Positions 51,371-59,139 of a DNA stretch of 64,000 nt are shown here, piece by piece. Source of the stretch: Sutcliffiella sp. FSL R7-0096 (lineage in GTDB: Bacteria > Bacillota > Bacilli > Bacillales > Bacillaceae_I); contig NZ_CP152003.1 of the NCBI RefSeq assembly GCF_038595065.1, positions 3,948,001 through 4,012,000 on the forward strand. The letters run 5' to 3'. A program made the translations under genes and the position numbers. Under the pieces are notes generated by a model. That model had not been told where the DNA came from and did no database searches. It saw only the letters and a program-made list of their open reading frames with translations. Numbering within the stretch: the stretch's first letter is position 1; each line of letters starts with the position of its first letter.

Positions 51371-52900
51371 TCATCGTACTTGAGCTATATTAATTTGACT
51401 GTTTATGTGTTCGGCATAGCTATCCATTAATTTTTCGGATTGTCTTCCTGATATATAGATATCCTCTGCATTTTTCAGCATGATGACAGGTGTATTTTCA
51501 TGTAGGTTTTTCATCTCTAGGTTTTGAATTCCCACATCTGATGATTCTTCTAAATGTAATGCAGGCCCTTGTCTCGTTTCAATTCGAACCTGATTCAACT
51601 CCATGCCATCGATGAATTTTCCATACAGCCCTTCTCCGGCCATAATGATGACTTCTTTGACCATATCAGGCTCTCCACCAGCCTCATTGGCATCGTTCGT
51701 CATCTCAATATGAACATGAGATAAGGAGATATCTTGAACCGGCATTTCCGGTAGTCCATGAATGAATCCTGCCGCCGCCCGGCAATTCTTCGCTGTAACA
51801 TTACTTAATCTAATATGTTTCACCATTGGTGTTTTTTCGCTGACTGGAATTGCTTCCATTGAATTCATGGTTGGATCATTCTCATCCACCCCGTAGCGAT
51901 AGAAGGAATTGATAGAAAACGGACAAAAAACATCTTCCATATAAATGTTGTTTACAAGAATATTTTCAACATAAGCACCTCGTGCGCGATTCGTTTTGAT
52001 TCGTATTCCCCTGTCTGTCCCGATAAAGACACAATTGGAAACTGTCACATTTCGGATCCCCCCTGAGTTTTCACTTCCCATAACCACGCCTCCGTGACCA
52101 TGGAGCATCGTACAATTGGATACTGTCACATTTTCCGTTGGCTTGCCTACCCTTCTCCCGTCTTCATTGATTCCAGACTTCAAGCAAAGGCAATCATCCC
52201 CGACATCAAAATGACAGTCAGATACCCTCACATTGGAACAAGAATCAATATCAAATCCATCTCCGTTTGGAGTATCAGAAGGATTCTTAAATGTTACCCC
52301 CCTGACTTGGACATCCCGGCAATAGACAAGATGGGTATTCCAAAATGGGGAATTTTGGAGGGTGACACCTTCTATGGTGACGTGTTCACAATCCATAAGC
52401 TGCAGAAGCGGCGGCCGAAGGAATTGAGAATCCCACTCTACTAAATTGGTGGAGAGGGGTTCAAGCATTGCCTCGTTATGCTGACGAATTTCCTTCGTCA
52501 CTGCAGTGTTAATCGATTCTCCTTCCTTAAGACGTTTGTTTATTTCCCACCAAGCTTTACCTTGACCATCTATTACACCATGCCCTTTGATGCTCACATT
52601 CTTTAAGGAGCTCCCAAAGATCAGCGGAGAAAAACCATAGCACTCATACCCAGACCATCTTGTCTTGACGCTAGGATAAACATCGAATTCATCTATGAAA
52701 ATTACTTTTGACCCTGTATCAAGATAAAGATTGATATTGCTTTGCATCACGATGGGACCTGTCAAAAATTCACCCGCGGGGATAAATACCGTACCTCCCC
52801 CATTCCCTGCACAATCTGTTATTGCTTTAGCTATTGCTTCTGTGTTATTGGTCTTGTTATCTCCTTTTGCTCCATAGGTGGTAATATCATATACAACCAC
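51371..52900 (-). CDS. GH28 polygalacturonase-family enzyme
   Basis: Hydrolyses galacturonic acid linkages in pectic oligomers. 509 residues in a right-handed beta-helix, with the GH28 signatures NGDGFDIDS, VGDDCLCLKSG (the DD pair), GHGGVVMGSE (His) and RGIRIKTNRA (R-x-K substrate clamp). The N-terminus begins VVYDITTYGAKGDNKTNN with no signal peptide, so the enzyme is intracellular and likely exo-acting. The start is GTG at 52900, with AGGAGGG upstream. An internal terminator precedes it, so it may have its own promoter or be expressed less than upstream genes. Confidence 0.9.
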   Translation of the reverse strand: MVVYDITTYGAKGDNKTNNTEAIAKAITDCAGNGGGTVFIPAGEFLTGPIVMQSNINLYLDTGSKVIFIDEFDVYPSVKTRWSGYECYGFSPLIFGSSLKNVSIKGHGVIDGQGKAWWEINKRLKEGESINTAVTKEIRQHNEAMLEPLSTNLVEWDSQFLRPPLLQLMDCEHVTIEGVTLQNSPFWNTHLVYCRDVQVRGVTFKNPSDTPNGDGFDIDSCSNVRVSDCHFDVGDDCLCLKSGINEDGRRVGKPTENVTVSNCTMLHGHGGVVMGSENSGGIRNVTVSNCVFIGTDRGIRIKTNRARGAYVENILVNNIYMEDVFCPFSINSFYRYGVDENDPTMNSMEAIPVSEKTPMVKHIRLSNVTAKNCRAAAGFIHGLPEMPVQDISLSHVHIEMTNDANEAGGEPDMVKEVIIMAGEGLYGKFIDGMELNQVRIETRQGPALHLEESSDVGIQNLEMKNLHENTPVIMLKNAEDIYISGRQSEKLMDSYAEHINSQINIAQVR

Positions 52901-52935
52901 TTATCATCCCTCCTAATTTATAGAAATCTAAATAA

Positions 52936-52979
52936 AAGAGGCAGTTTTACCTGTCATAAAGGTGAAAAACATGCCTCTT
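52936..52979 (-). terminator. Terminator-like hairpin between kdgF and GH28
   Basis: The minus strand has AAGAGGCA/TGCCTCTT continuing into GTTTT/AAAAC and ACCT/AGGT with small bulges, ending in TTTTATTT. It sits inside what otherwise looks like one operon, so it could lower expression of the four hydrolase genes downstream. Confidence 0.7.
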
Positions 52980-52987
52980 CCTTCCAT

Positions 52988-53296
52988 TCAATCCAATAAA
53001 TCTTCACGCAAGGGAGTGAATGTATCTAATAAAGCACTGGCTTCTAATGCCTTCACCCCATGTACAACATTCCCGGGAATGAAAAGCGATTCCCCTTGTT
53101 GAAGAAGCACTTTCTCTCCGCCTAAATTAAACTCCAGCTTTCCCTTAAGACAATAGGTGAATTGCTCGTGCGGATGACTGTGCTCCGCTCCTATGGCTCC
53201 TGTTTCAAAGTGAACCTCCATCATCATCAGCGTTTTGCCCGGCGGATAAATTTTTCTTTTCACCCCAGTATCTACGTTTTCCCACGTTCCAACCAT
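52988..53296 (-). CDS. kdgF: Cupin protein KdgF
   Basis: A 102-residue single-cupin protein of the KdgF type, which speeds conversion of unsaturated galacturonate to 5-keto-4-deoxyuronate, the substrate of KduI. Metal ligands are in GAEHSHPHEQFTYCLKG (His, His, Gln) and PGNVVHGVKALE. The open frame runs to 53518 but overlaps the MFS gene; the ATG at 53296 has AAGGAG eight bases upstream and begins the conserved domain (VGTWENVDTGVKRKIY). Confidence 0.9.
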   Translation of the reverse strand: MVGTWENVDTGVKRKIYPPGKTLMMMEVHFETGAIGAEHSHPHEQFTYCLKGKLEFNLGGEKVLLQQGESLFIPGNVVHGVKALEASALLDTFTPLREDLLD

Positions 53297-53313
53297 CTTC
53301 CTCACTCCTTTTA

Positions 53314-54519
53314 TTAAGATTCTTTTGCCATCCATGGTATCAATAGCTGCACTGCCATGAGCGATACTATGACCCAAGGAATGGTTGTTGGATTGATTTC
53401 TGCCGAGAAAATCATAAATATGACAATGCCCAATCCTCGACCAATATTTATAATGGATTCTCTCAACACCACCGATTCCACTCGGAAGTTTTCTTTCAAT
53501 GGCAGATGATCCAGCCATCTATAATAATGTGCGGCATATGTATTTGCCTGTAATGGCTTAAAGATTGATCCTATTGACATGAAGAGGACAACAGTCCAGA
53601 TGGAAATATCCCATAATAGAAAAACCGTGGAGAAGGTCATCCCAAAAGCAGCTACAAACAGATATGTCTTTGTCGCATCAAGCCTTGCAAAGCGGGAAAT
53701 AACATAGCTTGCAAGGATGGAAAGCATCAAAAACAACATGTTCATATAGCCGACGAAACTTTCATCAGGAAAAATATCATACAAAAGTATATGTGGGATA
53801 TACATCAACACGCCTTGCGGGAATCCAATGATGAACCACCCTAGAAGCACAAGTCCAAAACCCGGCTTCTTTGTCAATAATAGTGGGAGAAACTTCATAT
53901 AATAGGCTTTATGATGAGTGGTTTCTTTTTTCATCCTGAGACTTCCCAACGCCGCTACTAGAAACATTATAAAGGCAAAGGAAAAGACCATGATATAGCC
54001 AGTCAACTCTGTATATAAACTAATGATGAAGCCTGCCATGGCAGGGCCTAAAAGATTCGCACCACTCATGGTGATCTGGTTCCAACCCAAATAACGATGT
54101 CTATTGTCATTATTGGAAACATCATAAACAAGGGTGAAGTAACCAATCCAATAGGCTGCTTGGGATATCCCTTTCAAGAGGGCAAATAAGTAGAAATAAT
54201 CGACCATCCATTCTTGGGTTAACACAATACACAAATAGAAAAATGCGGTTAAGAAAATACCATATCGATACATGGTCAACCTGTCGCGCCTTTTCGCCAC
54301 TTTTCCGAGGAATATGGTCATAACCCCTTGTGAAAGGATGGCGATCAGGTTAAAGAGGCCGTTAATCAATAGGCTGTTCGTTAACCGCCAGAGATACAGA
54401 TTGATGAAAATCATCGATAATGCATTCCCAAATTGAAAGATGCTTTGGTTCACCAGGGTAATGACTGCTTGTTCTGAAAATCTCTTTTCCTTCGATACTT
54501 TAAATCTATCCAAGATCAT
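53314..54519 (-). CDS. MFS transporter
   Basis: A 401-residue major facilitator with about 12 hydrophobic helices and basic loop AKRRDRLTMYRYG after helix 2, matching the usual MFS loop 2-3 position. The substrate is not predictable from sequence; placement between kdgF and a pectin operon protein suggests an oligosaccharide or uronate. It would be a second import (or export) route besides the ABC system of the same operon. It follows the preceding gene by 13 bp. Confidence 0.8.
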   Translation of the reverse strand: MILDRFKVSKEKRFSEQAVITLVNQSIFQFGNALSMIFINLYLWRLTNSLLINGLFNLIAILSQGVMTIFLGKVAKRRDRLTMYRYGIFLTAFFYLCIVLTQEWMVDYFYLFALLKGISQAAYWIGYFTLVYDVSNNDNRHRYLGWNQITMSGANLLGPAMAGFIISLYTELTGYIMVFSFAFIMFLVAALGSLRMKKETTHHKAYYMKFLPLLLTKKPGFGLVLLGWFIIGFPQGVLMYIPHILLYDIFPDESFVGYMNMLFLMLSILASYVISRFARLDATKTYLFVAAFGMTFSTVFLLWDISIWTVVLFMSIGSIFKPLQANTYAAHYYRWLDHLPLKENFRVESVVLRESIINIGRGLGIVIFMIFSAEINPTTIPWVIVSLMAVQLLIPWMAKES

Positions 54520-54532
54520 CTGAACACTTCTC

Positions 54533-55639
54533 TCACTTTAAGAGTTTATAAAAATTACTAGACCCATAAATCGGCCGATAGCTCTCCCCTGCCAACTCAT
54601 AGCATTGCAATCTTATTAAAACGGCTTGTGTGCTTGCGTTCATATCCCCTTCAAACAAGCCCTCACTCAAATGAACAGCCTCTGGCATATCTGGGTAATA
54701 CTCGCCTTTCACTTGTGCGACATTCGGGGCGGAAGGGGAATTCCCTGACTCCCTGGAAAAGCCCCCATCAGGCCTCTTGAGTTTTTTCATGTTCTCAGCT
54801 GTAATTTGGATGATTTCTTCCAGTTCCTGATGTGGAATGTCCCGTTTTATATAGGATAAAAGATTAATAGGATTTCGAATATAGCACATGTCATGTGCTT
54901 CTTCGGTACGAAGGCAAGTCAACAAGCTTTGATAGATTTTTTCTGTATTTGGCATCGGCAGGTTGAACCTGCTATAAAATCCATGTAACTTAAATGTGCC
55001 GGAAATCCTCACATATAAACTGCCGTCCCCCCATAAGCCAGTCACTGGGTCCTGAATACTCTCCAGATACCTCTGTGCCTCTTCCAGGAAAGGGCGCCTG
55101 TCCTCTTCGTTCATTTCTCCAATATACATACAAGAAGATCCCAATAAATCGCATCCGCGCCAGCTGTTTCGCATATCGATGCTTTTCCATTTTTCCAAAT
55201 AGCTTTCTGGTGTCTTTACATAAGCCGGCGCCGTTTTTGCCATCAGGGGGAGAGGATGGCGTGGATTACTGCCAAGCTTCCCCAATGACCCAAATGAATA
55301 ACTTAATGCCCTGTGCACCATCACTTCGTCCTTTTTCATTGCTGGATTCTCATCAAAGAAGTAGCCTGTCATCGAATCTTGCTTTTGTTGATAAAAAGCA
55401 ATCATTTTATCTGCCATTTGTGATGGTATATCCTTTAGCAGATTGTTTCGGATTAGAATGTTCAATGCTTGGGAGGTAGATTCAATGTCTGGCTCATAAA
55501 GTTTGTGATGGATGGAACTCCTGGCATAATAGAACCCTCCTGTTTTGGGATCATACTGTCCTGCCAACCATGGAAAAAAGCCTTCAAACAAGATATCTAT
55601 CTTCTCAAGCCCCTCCATAACCCCTGTGCTAGTAGTCAT
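54533..55639 (-). CDS. Protein of unknown function in the pectin operon
   Basis: A 368-residue soluble protein I do not recognise. It is mostly helical with repeated aromatic/glycine turns (YDPKTGGFYYARSS, DSMTGYFFDENPAM, DPVTGLWGDGSLYV, RPDGGFSRESG) spaced through the sequence, which resembles alpha/alpha-toroid folds of the GH105/GH88 or prenyltransferase-repeat kind. Candidate catalytic acids lie in these turns. No signal peptide or membrane helix is seen. The ATG at 55639 has GGGGAG eight bases upstream; a GTG at 55648 is less good. It lies directly after the ABC permeases and before MFS. An unsaturated-glycoside hydrolase or related glycosidase is possible but not shown. Confidence 0.6.
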   Translation of the reverse strand: MTTSTGVMEGLEKIDILFEGFFPWLAGQYDPKTGGFYYARSSIHHKLYEPDIESTSQALNILIRNNLLKDIPSQMADKMIAFYQQKQDSMTGYFFDENPAMKKDEVMVHRALSYSFGSLGKLGSNPRHPLPLMAKTAPAYVKTPESYLEKWKSIDMRNSWRGCDLLGSSCMYIGEMNEEDRRPFLEEAQRYLESIQDPVTGLWGDGSLYVRISGTFKLHGFYSRFNLPMPNTEKIYQSLLTCLRTEEAHDMCYIRNPINLLSYIKRDIPHQELEEIIQITAENMKKLKRPDGGFSRESGNSPSAPNVAQVKGEYYPDMPEAVHLSEGLFEGDMNASTQAVLIRLQCYELAGESYRPIYGSSNFYKLLK

Positions 55640-55671
55640 TTCAAACACTCCCCACTTTAAAAATAGATTTC

Positions 55672-56547
55672 TTACTCCTTCACAGACCCAAGCAAGGCAC
55701 CCTTCGTGAAATGCTTCTGTAAGAATGGATAAACAAGCAAAACAGGAATGGTCGCTACCACTATGACTGCCATCTTCACCGTGATTTCAGGTGGCGCCAC
55801 ATCCATCATTTCGGATCCATCGTAGTTAATCCCCGTTGCCAGGACGACAATTTGACGCAGGAGGACCTGTACCGGCCATTTTGATGCATCATTGAGATAC
55901 AGAATTGCATGCATATACGTATTCCAATAGGTGACAGCATAGAATAATGAAATAGTTGCAATCGCTGGCATCGAGCATGGAATGACAATACGGAATAACG
56001 TCCCAAAATCACTACACCCGTCAATCCTTGCCGCTTCTTCCAAAGAATCAGGCATGTTTTGGAAGAAACTCTTTAGGATAATGAGGTTAAAAGCATTCAA
56101 TGTCACCGGAATGACCAACGCCGCCAACGTATCAAGTAGACCTGTATACTTTACAACTAAGAATGTTGGAATCATCCCGCCATTGAATAACATTGTAAAT
56201 ACGACAAAAAACAACAGAAATCTTCTTCCCACTAAATCCTTCTTAGAAAGTCCATAAGCTGTCAGGATGGAAAAAAACATACTCCATGCCGTACCTAGTA
56301 CTGTCACACCGATGGATACCCCCATCGCTTTAAAGATGGTATCAGTTGAGAAAATGTATCTATAAGCATCTAAGCTGAATACCGTTGGAAACAGGAGGAA
56401 TTTTTTCTCTGCCAGTTCTGCATTGGTGGCAAAAGATGCTGCGATAACATGAAGAAATGGCAACACGGTAATTATTGCAATAAGTCCTAGTAAGAAGAGG
56501 TTCGTGTAGTTAAAAAGACGACCTCCTAAAGTTTTATCATCCACCAT
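55672..56547 (-). CDS. Carbohydrate ABC transporter permease (YtcP/LplC type)
   Basis: A 291-residue inner-membrane permease with about six helices and the EAA loop EEAARIDGCSDFGTLFRIVIP that docks the ATPase. N-terminal ALIAIITVLPFLHVIAASF-type sequence (seen as LLGLIAIITVLPFLHVIA) is usual for this group of Bacillus oligogalacturonide/rhamnogalacturonan importers. It pairs with the permease upstream (22-bp gap). No ATPase gene is near; the shared ATPase MsmX normally fills this role. Confidence 0.9.
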   Translation of the reverse strand: MVDDKTLGGRLFNYTNLFLLGLIAIITVLPFLHVIAASFATNAELAEKKFLLFPTVFSLDAYRYIFSTDTIFKAMGVSIGVTVLGTAWSMFFSILTAYGLSKKDLVGRRFLLFFVVFTMLFNGGMIPTFLVVKYTGLLDTLAALVIPVTLNAFNLIILKSFFQNMPDSLEEAARIDGCSDFGTLFRIVIPCSMPAIATISLFYAVTYWNTYMHAILYLNDASKWPVQVLLRQIVVLATGINYDGSEMMDVAPPEITVKMAVIVVATIPVLLVYPFLQKHFTKGALLGSVKE

Positions 56548-56568
56548 TTTTTACGCCTCCTTTGGCAT

Positions 56569-57534
56569 TTAATATACGCCTTCTTCTCCAGCCTTCTTGG
56601 CTAACCAGTTAGCACCAATAACCAAAATAAGACCAACTATTCCTTTAAAAAATCCAACAGCTGTACTGTAGCTGAACTGCCCCTGCTGGAGACCGACGCG
56701 GTACACATACGTGTCAAAAATCTCCCCAACTTCTCGATTGGAAGCATTAAGCAGCAAGTATACATGTTCAAATCCAAGCTCCAATACATCTCCGATCTTC
56801 AAAATTAACAATACAATGATGACTCCCTTGATTGCAGGAAGTGTAATATGCCACATCATCTGAAGACGGCTTGCCCCGTCGATTCTCGCCGCTTCATAAA
56901 GTTGCGGATTTACCGCTGCAATGGCAGCAAGGAAAATAATTGTCCCCCACCCGGCTTCTCTCCATATAACTTGGAGGATATACATAGGTCTAAACCAATC
57001 TGGATTCAAAAGGAAATTTATCTTATTAAATCCCAACCACTCAATAATTCCATTTACTAATCCCCCGTCTAAGGTCAGCATGACAAAACTTATGGATACA
57101 ATGACAACCCAAGACATGAAATGAGGGATATAGATAAGGGTCTGAACACTTCTTTTAAATAATTCGATTCTCACCTCATTCAACATCAACGCAATGATGA
57201 TTGGAATCGGAAAGAAGATAAATAGATTTAGTGCAAATAGAATTAACGTATTGCGGAATATGTTCCAAAAGTCCGGATCTGAGAACAACCGAGTAAAATG
57301 CTGAAACCCAACCCACTCACTACCAAGGATTCCTAAGTATGGCTTGTAATCTTGGAATGAAATGATTAATCCGTACATCGGAATATATTTATAGATGAAA
57401 AAGTATAACAACCCCGGCAAGATCATTAAATAAATCATTTTATTTTTCCATATTTGCTTCTTTAACTCTGCTCGACGATCTAGCTTAGGTGGTACAGGAT
57501 TACTATTTAGTGCTAAGTCATTTTCCGTCTTCAT
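56569..57534 (-). CDS. Carbohydrate ABC transporter permease (YteP/LplB type)
   Basis: A 321-residue permease with six helices, a basic N-terminus (KLDRRAELKKQIWKNKMIYL) and the EAA loop YEAARIDGASRLQMMWHITL. It belongs to the LplB/YteP class, whose substrates in Bacillus are complex pectic oligosaccharides. It is first in the import operon, transcribed away from the pectin methylesterase gene, with GAGAGG upstream. Together with the next permease and the lipoprotein at 59140-60642 it makes an importer. Confidence 0.9.
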   Translation of the reverse strand: MKTENDLALNSNPVPPKLDRRAELKKQIWKNKMIYLMILPGLLYFFIYKYIPMYGLIISFQDYKPYLGILGSEWVGFQHFTRLFSDPDFWNIFRNTLILFALNLFIFFPIPIIIALMLNEVRIELFKRSVQTLIYIPHFMSWVVIVSISFVMLTLDGGLVNGIIEWLGFNKINFLLNPDWFRPMYILQVIWREAGWGTIIFLAAIAAVNPQLYEAARIDGASRLQMMWHITLPAIKGVIIVLLILKIGDVLELGFEHVYLLLNASNREVGEIFDTYVYRVGLQQGQFSYSTAVGFFKGIVGLILVIGANWLAKKAGEEGVY

Positions 57535-57620
57535 GTCCTCTCTACCTCTCCCCTATTATTCATATAGTCCTTTCACCCTTCTATGTGGATTGCAAAAATT
57601 CATTCATTACTCAAATCTTA

Positions 57621-57635
57621 GAAAAGCGCTTACAT
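57621..57635. promoter_or_regulatory. Cre-like site in the divergent promoter region
   Basis: The plus strand reads GAAAAGCGCTTACAT, i.e. ATGTAAGCGCTTTTC on the minus strand. The TGTAAGCGCTTT core is good but the last cre bases differ. It lies 87 bp before the permease start and could repress both divergent units. Confidence 0.45.
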
Positions 57636-57719
57636 TACGTCTATAATCAATACAGTACATTGGAGGGGTAAGGTCTTGGAATGCTTACTGTTAGTGTTTA
57701 ATACCTAACAAATTGATTA

Positions 57720-57748
57720 TTCGAAAATACTGAAAATTATTTTATAAT
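57720..57748 (+). promoter_or_regulatory. Probable sigma-A promoter of the pectin methylesterase gene
   Basis: -10 TATAAT (57743-57748) is perfect; -35 TTCGAA (57720-57725) matches three of six, with a 17-base spacer. The mRNA would start about 30 bp before the TTG start. Confidence 0.5.
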
Positions 57749-57786
57749 CTTAGTAGTCATCCATAATGAAAAAGGAGGTCCATCCA

Positions 57787-58686
57787 TTGAATCAAATGAT
57801 ATCGGTCGCTAAAGATGGCAATGCAGATTTCACCAACATTCAAGATGCAATCAATCATGTCCGGGTACATCCTCTTCAACCTGTTACCATTTTCATCAAA
57901 GATGGGATCTATGTAGAGAAAATTACCATTCCAGATAATAAGCCATATATCAAGCTGATAGGAGAAAGTGAAGAAGGAACTATCATTTCGTATCACGAAT
58001 CAGCAAAAATGAAAGATACCTCCGGCACCCCTTTGGGAACTTTCCGAACATCTGTGGTTTCCATTTTTGCCGATAACATCAAACTGGAGAATCTGACAAT
58101 CAGAAATAGTGCTGGTTTCGGAGAAATAGTCGGTCAAGCATTATCTCTATATGTCTCGGGTAGACAGAATCAATTTAAGAATATTAGGCTATCAGGTTAT
58201 CAAGATACTTTATACACCTCACATGGAAGCCAACTCTTTCAGAACTGCTATATAGAAGGGGATATTGACTTCATTTTTGGAGCGGCTACTACCTTATTTC
58301 ATCAATGTGAAATACATAGTTTGCGCAGGGGCTACATTACCGCAGCTTCCACCCCAAAGACCCAAAAATATGGTTTTGTGTTCTTGGAGTGCCGTCTAAC
58401 TGGTGCAGCCAAAGCGGACAGTGTTTATCTTGGCAGACCATGGCGGCCCTACTCCCACACTTATTTCATTCGAACTTGGATGGGTCCCCATGTTAAAAGG
58501 GAAGGCTGGGATAATTGGAGAGACGTAGCAAATGAAAAATCCGCCAGATATGGAGAATATGAATGCATGGGACCAGGGGCCGAATCCGAAGATAAAGTTC
58601 GTGTCGACTGGGCAACCGACCTTTCAAGCAAAGACGATTTGCCGTTGACTATTGAAAGTGTTTTCCCGGATTATCATAGCTGGTAG
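57787..58686 (+). CDS. Pectin methylesterase, cytoplasmic form
   Basis: Removes methyl groups from galacturonan oligomers. From the TTG at 57787 it has 299 residues; AAAGGAGG lies eight bases before it, whereas the ATG at 57766 overlaps that RBS and the ATG at 57796 is too far away. Beta-helix signatures of the family are GQALSLYVSG, SGYQDTLYTSHG (general acid Asp), GDIDFIFGAATTLFHQCE (nucleophile Asp) and YLGRPWRPYSHTYF (Arg, Trp). There is no signal peptide, unlike secreted plant-pathogen enzymes, so it works on imported pieces. It is transcribed divergently from the ABC permeases. Confidence 0.92.
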   Translation: MNQMISVAKDGNADFTNIQDAINHVRVHPLQPVTIFIKDGIYVEKITIPDNKPYIKLIGESEEGTIISYHESAKMKDTSGTPLGTFRTSVVSIFADNIKLENLTIRNSAGFGEIVGQALSLYVSGRQNQFKNIRLSGYQDTLYTSHGSQLFQNCYIEGDIDFIFGAATTLFHQCEIHSLRRGYITAASTPKTQKYGFVFLECRLTGAAKADSVYLGRPWRPYSHTYFIRTWMGPHVKREGWDNWRDVANEKSARYGEYECMGPGAESEDKVRVDWATDLSSKDDLPLTIESVFPDYHSW

Positions 58687-58738
58687 TTGCCTATTCCTTC
58701 AAAAAAATCCATATTTAAATTCGAACCCAGCAATAGCA

Positions 58739-58770
58739 AAAGGACTGTCATATCTTCATGACAGTCCTTT
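58739..58770. terminator. Terminator after pectin methylesterase (first of two identical copies)
   Basis: A perfect 13-bp stem AAAGGACTGTCAT/ATGACAGTCCTTT with loop ATCTTC. The same 32 bases occur again at 59101-59132. No long T-run follows on the plus strand here. Confidence 0.75.
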
Positions 58771-58806
58771 CAGTGTGTAGACCAAGCTTAAAATAATGAA
58801 ATTCTC

Positions 58807-58890
58807 AGTTGATCGCAGTGGAAGGAGCGAAGACTCCTGCGGGAGGAAAGGACATGGAAGACCCCGCAGGGCGTAGCCAAGGCCACTGAA
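58807..58890 (-). repeat. Partial copy R5 of the interspersed repeat
   Basis: One arm only: AGTTGATCGCAGTGGAAGGA, then GCGAAGACTCCTGCGGGAGG and GACCCCGCAGGGCGTAGCC. It is a variant of the family with a different outer end (GATCGCAGTGGAAGGAGC). It lies 31 bp from R6. Confidence 0.7.
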
Positions 58891-58921
58891 AAACCTAATA
58901 ACTTATCTTTTTTTATGGTTT

Positions 58922-59055
58922 CTAGCTGTTGATTGGAGCAAAAGGCGAAGACTCCTGCGGGGGGATAGCGACAATCTTGAGACCCCGCAGGGCGTAGCCC
59001 GAGGAGGCTTCCGGACTGCCCGCGGAAAGCGAAGCTCCTGCAACGGAGATCAACT
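58922..59055 (-). repeat. Interspersed palindromic repeat, copy R6 (inverted)
   Basis: In inverted orientation: AGCTGTTGATTGGAGCAAAAG, GGCGAAGACTCCTGCGGGG, GACAATCTTGAGACCCCGCA, GGGCGTAGCCCGAGGAGGCT, GCGGAAAGCGAAGCTCC and a variant end ACGGAGATCAACTC. Together with R5 it fills the space between the two identical terminators. Confidence 0.85.
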
Positions 59056-59100
59056 CTTCCAACAGATAACCTAACTAGTTTATAGTTTGTCAACAGTCTA

Positions 59101-59135
59101 AAAGGACTGTCATATCTTCATGACAGTCCTTTTTT
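59101..59135 (-). terminator. Terminator after the solute-binding protein gene (second identical copy)
   Basis: The same 13-bp stem and ATCTTC loop as at 58739-58770. It is five bases from the stop codon of the minus-strand solute-binding protein gene. On the minus strand no long U-run follows (TAGACTG); on the plus strand TTTTTT follows. Confidence 0.7.
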
Positions 59136-59139
59136 AAAT

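Noticed and set aside
58788-59093. A 101-codon minus-strand open frame
   Set aside because: It lies wholly in repeat copies R5 and R6 and has no RBS; the GC-rich repeat arms create long frames by chance.
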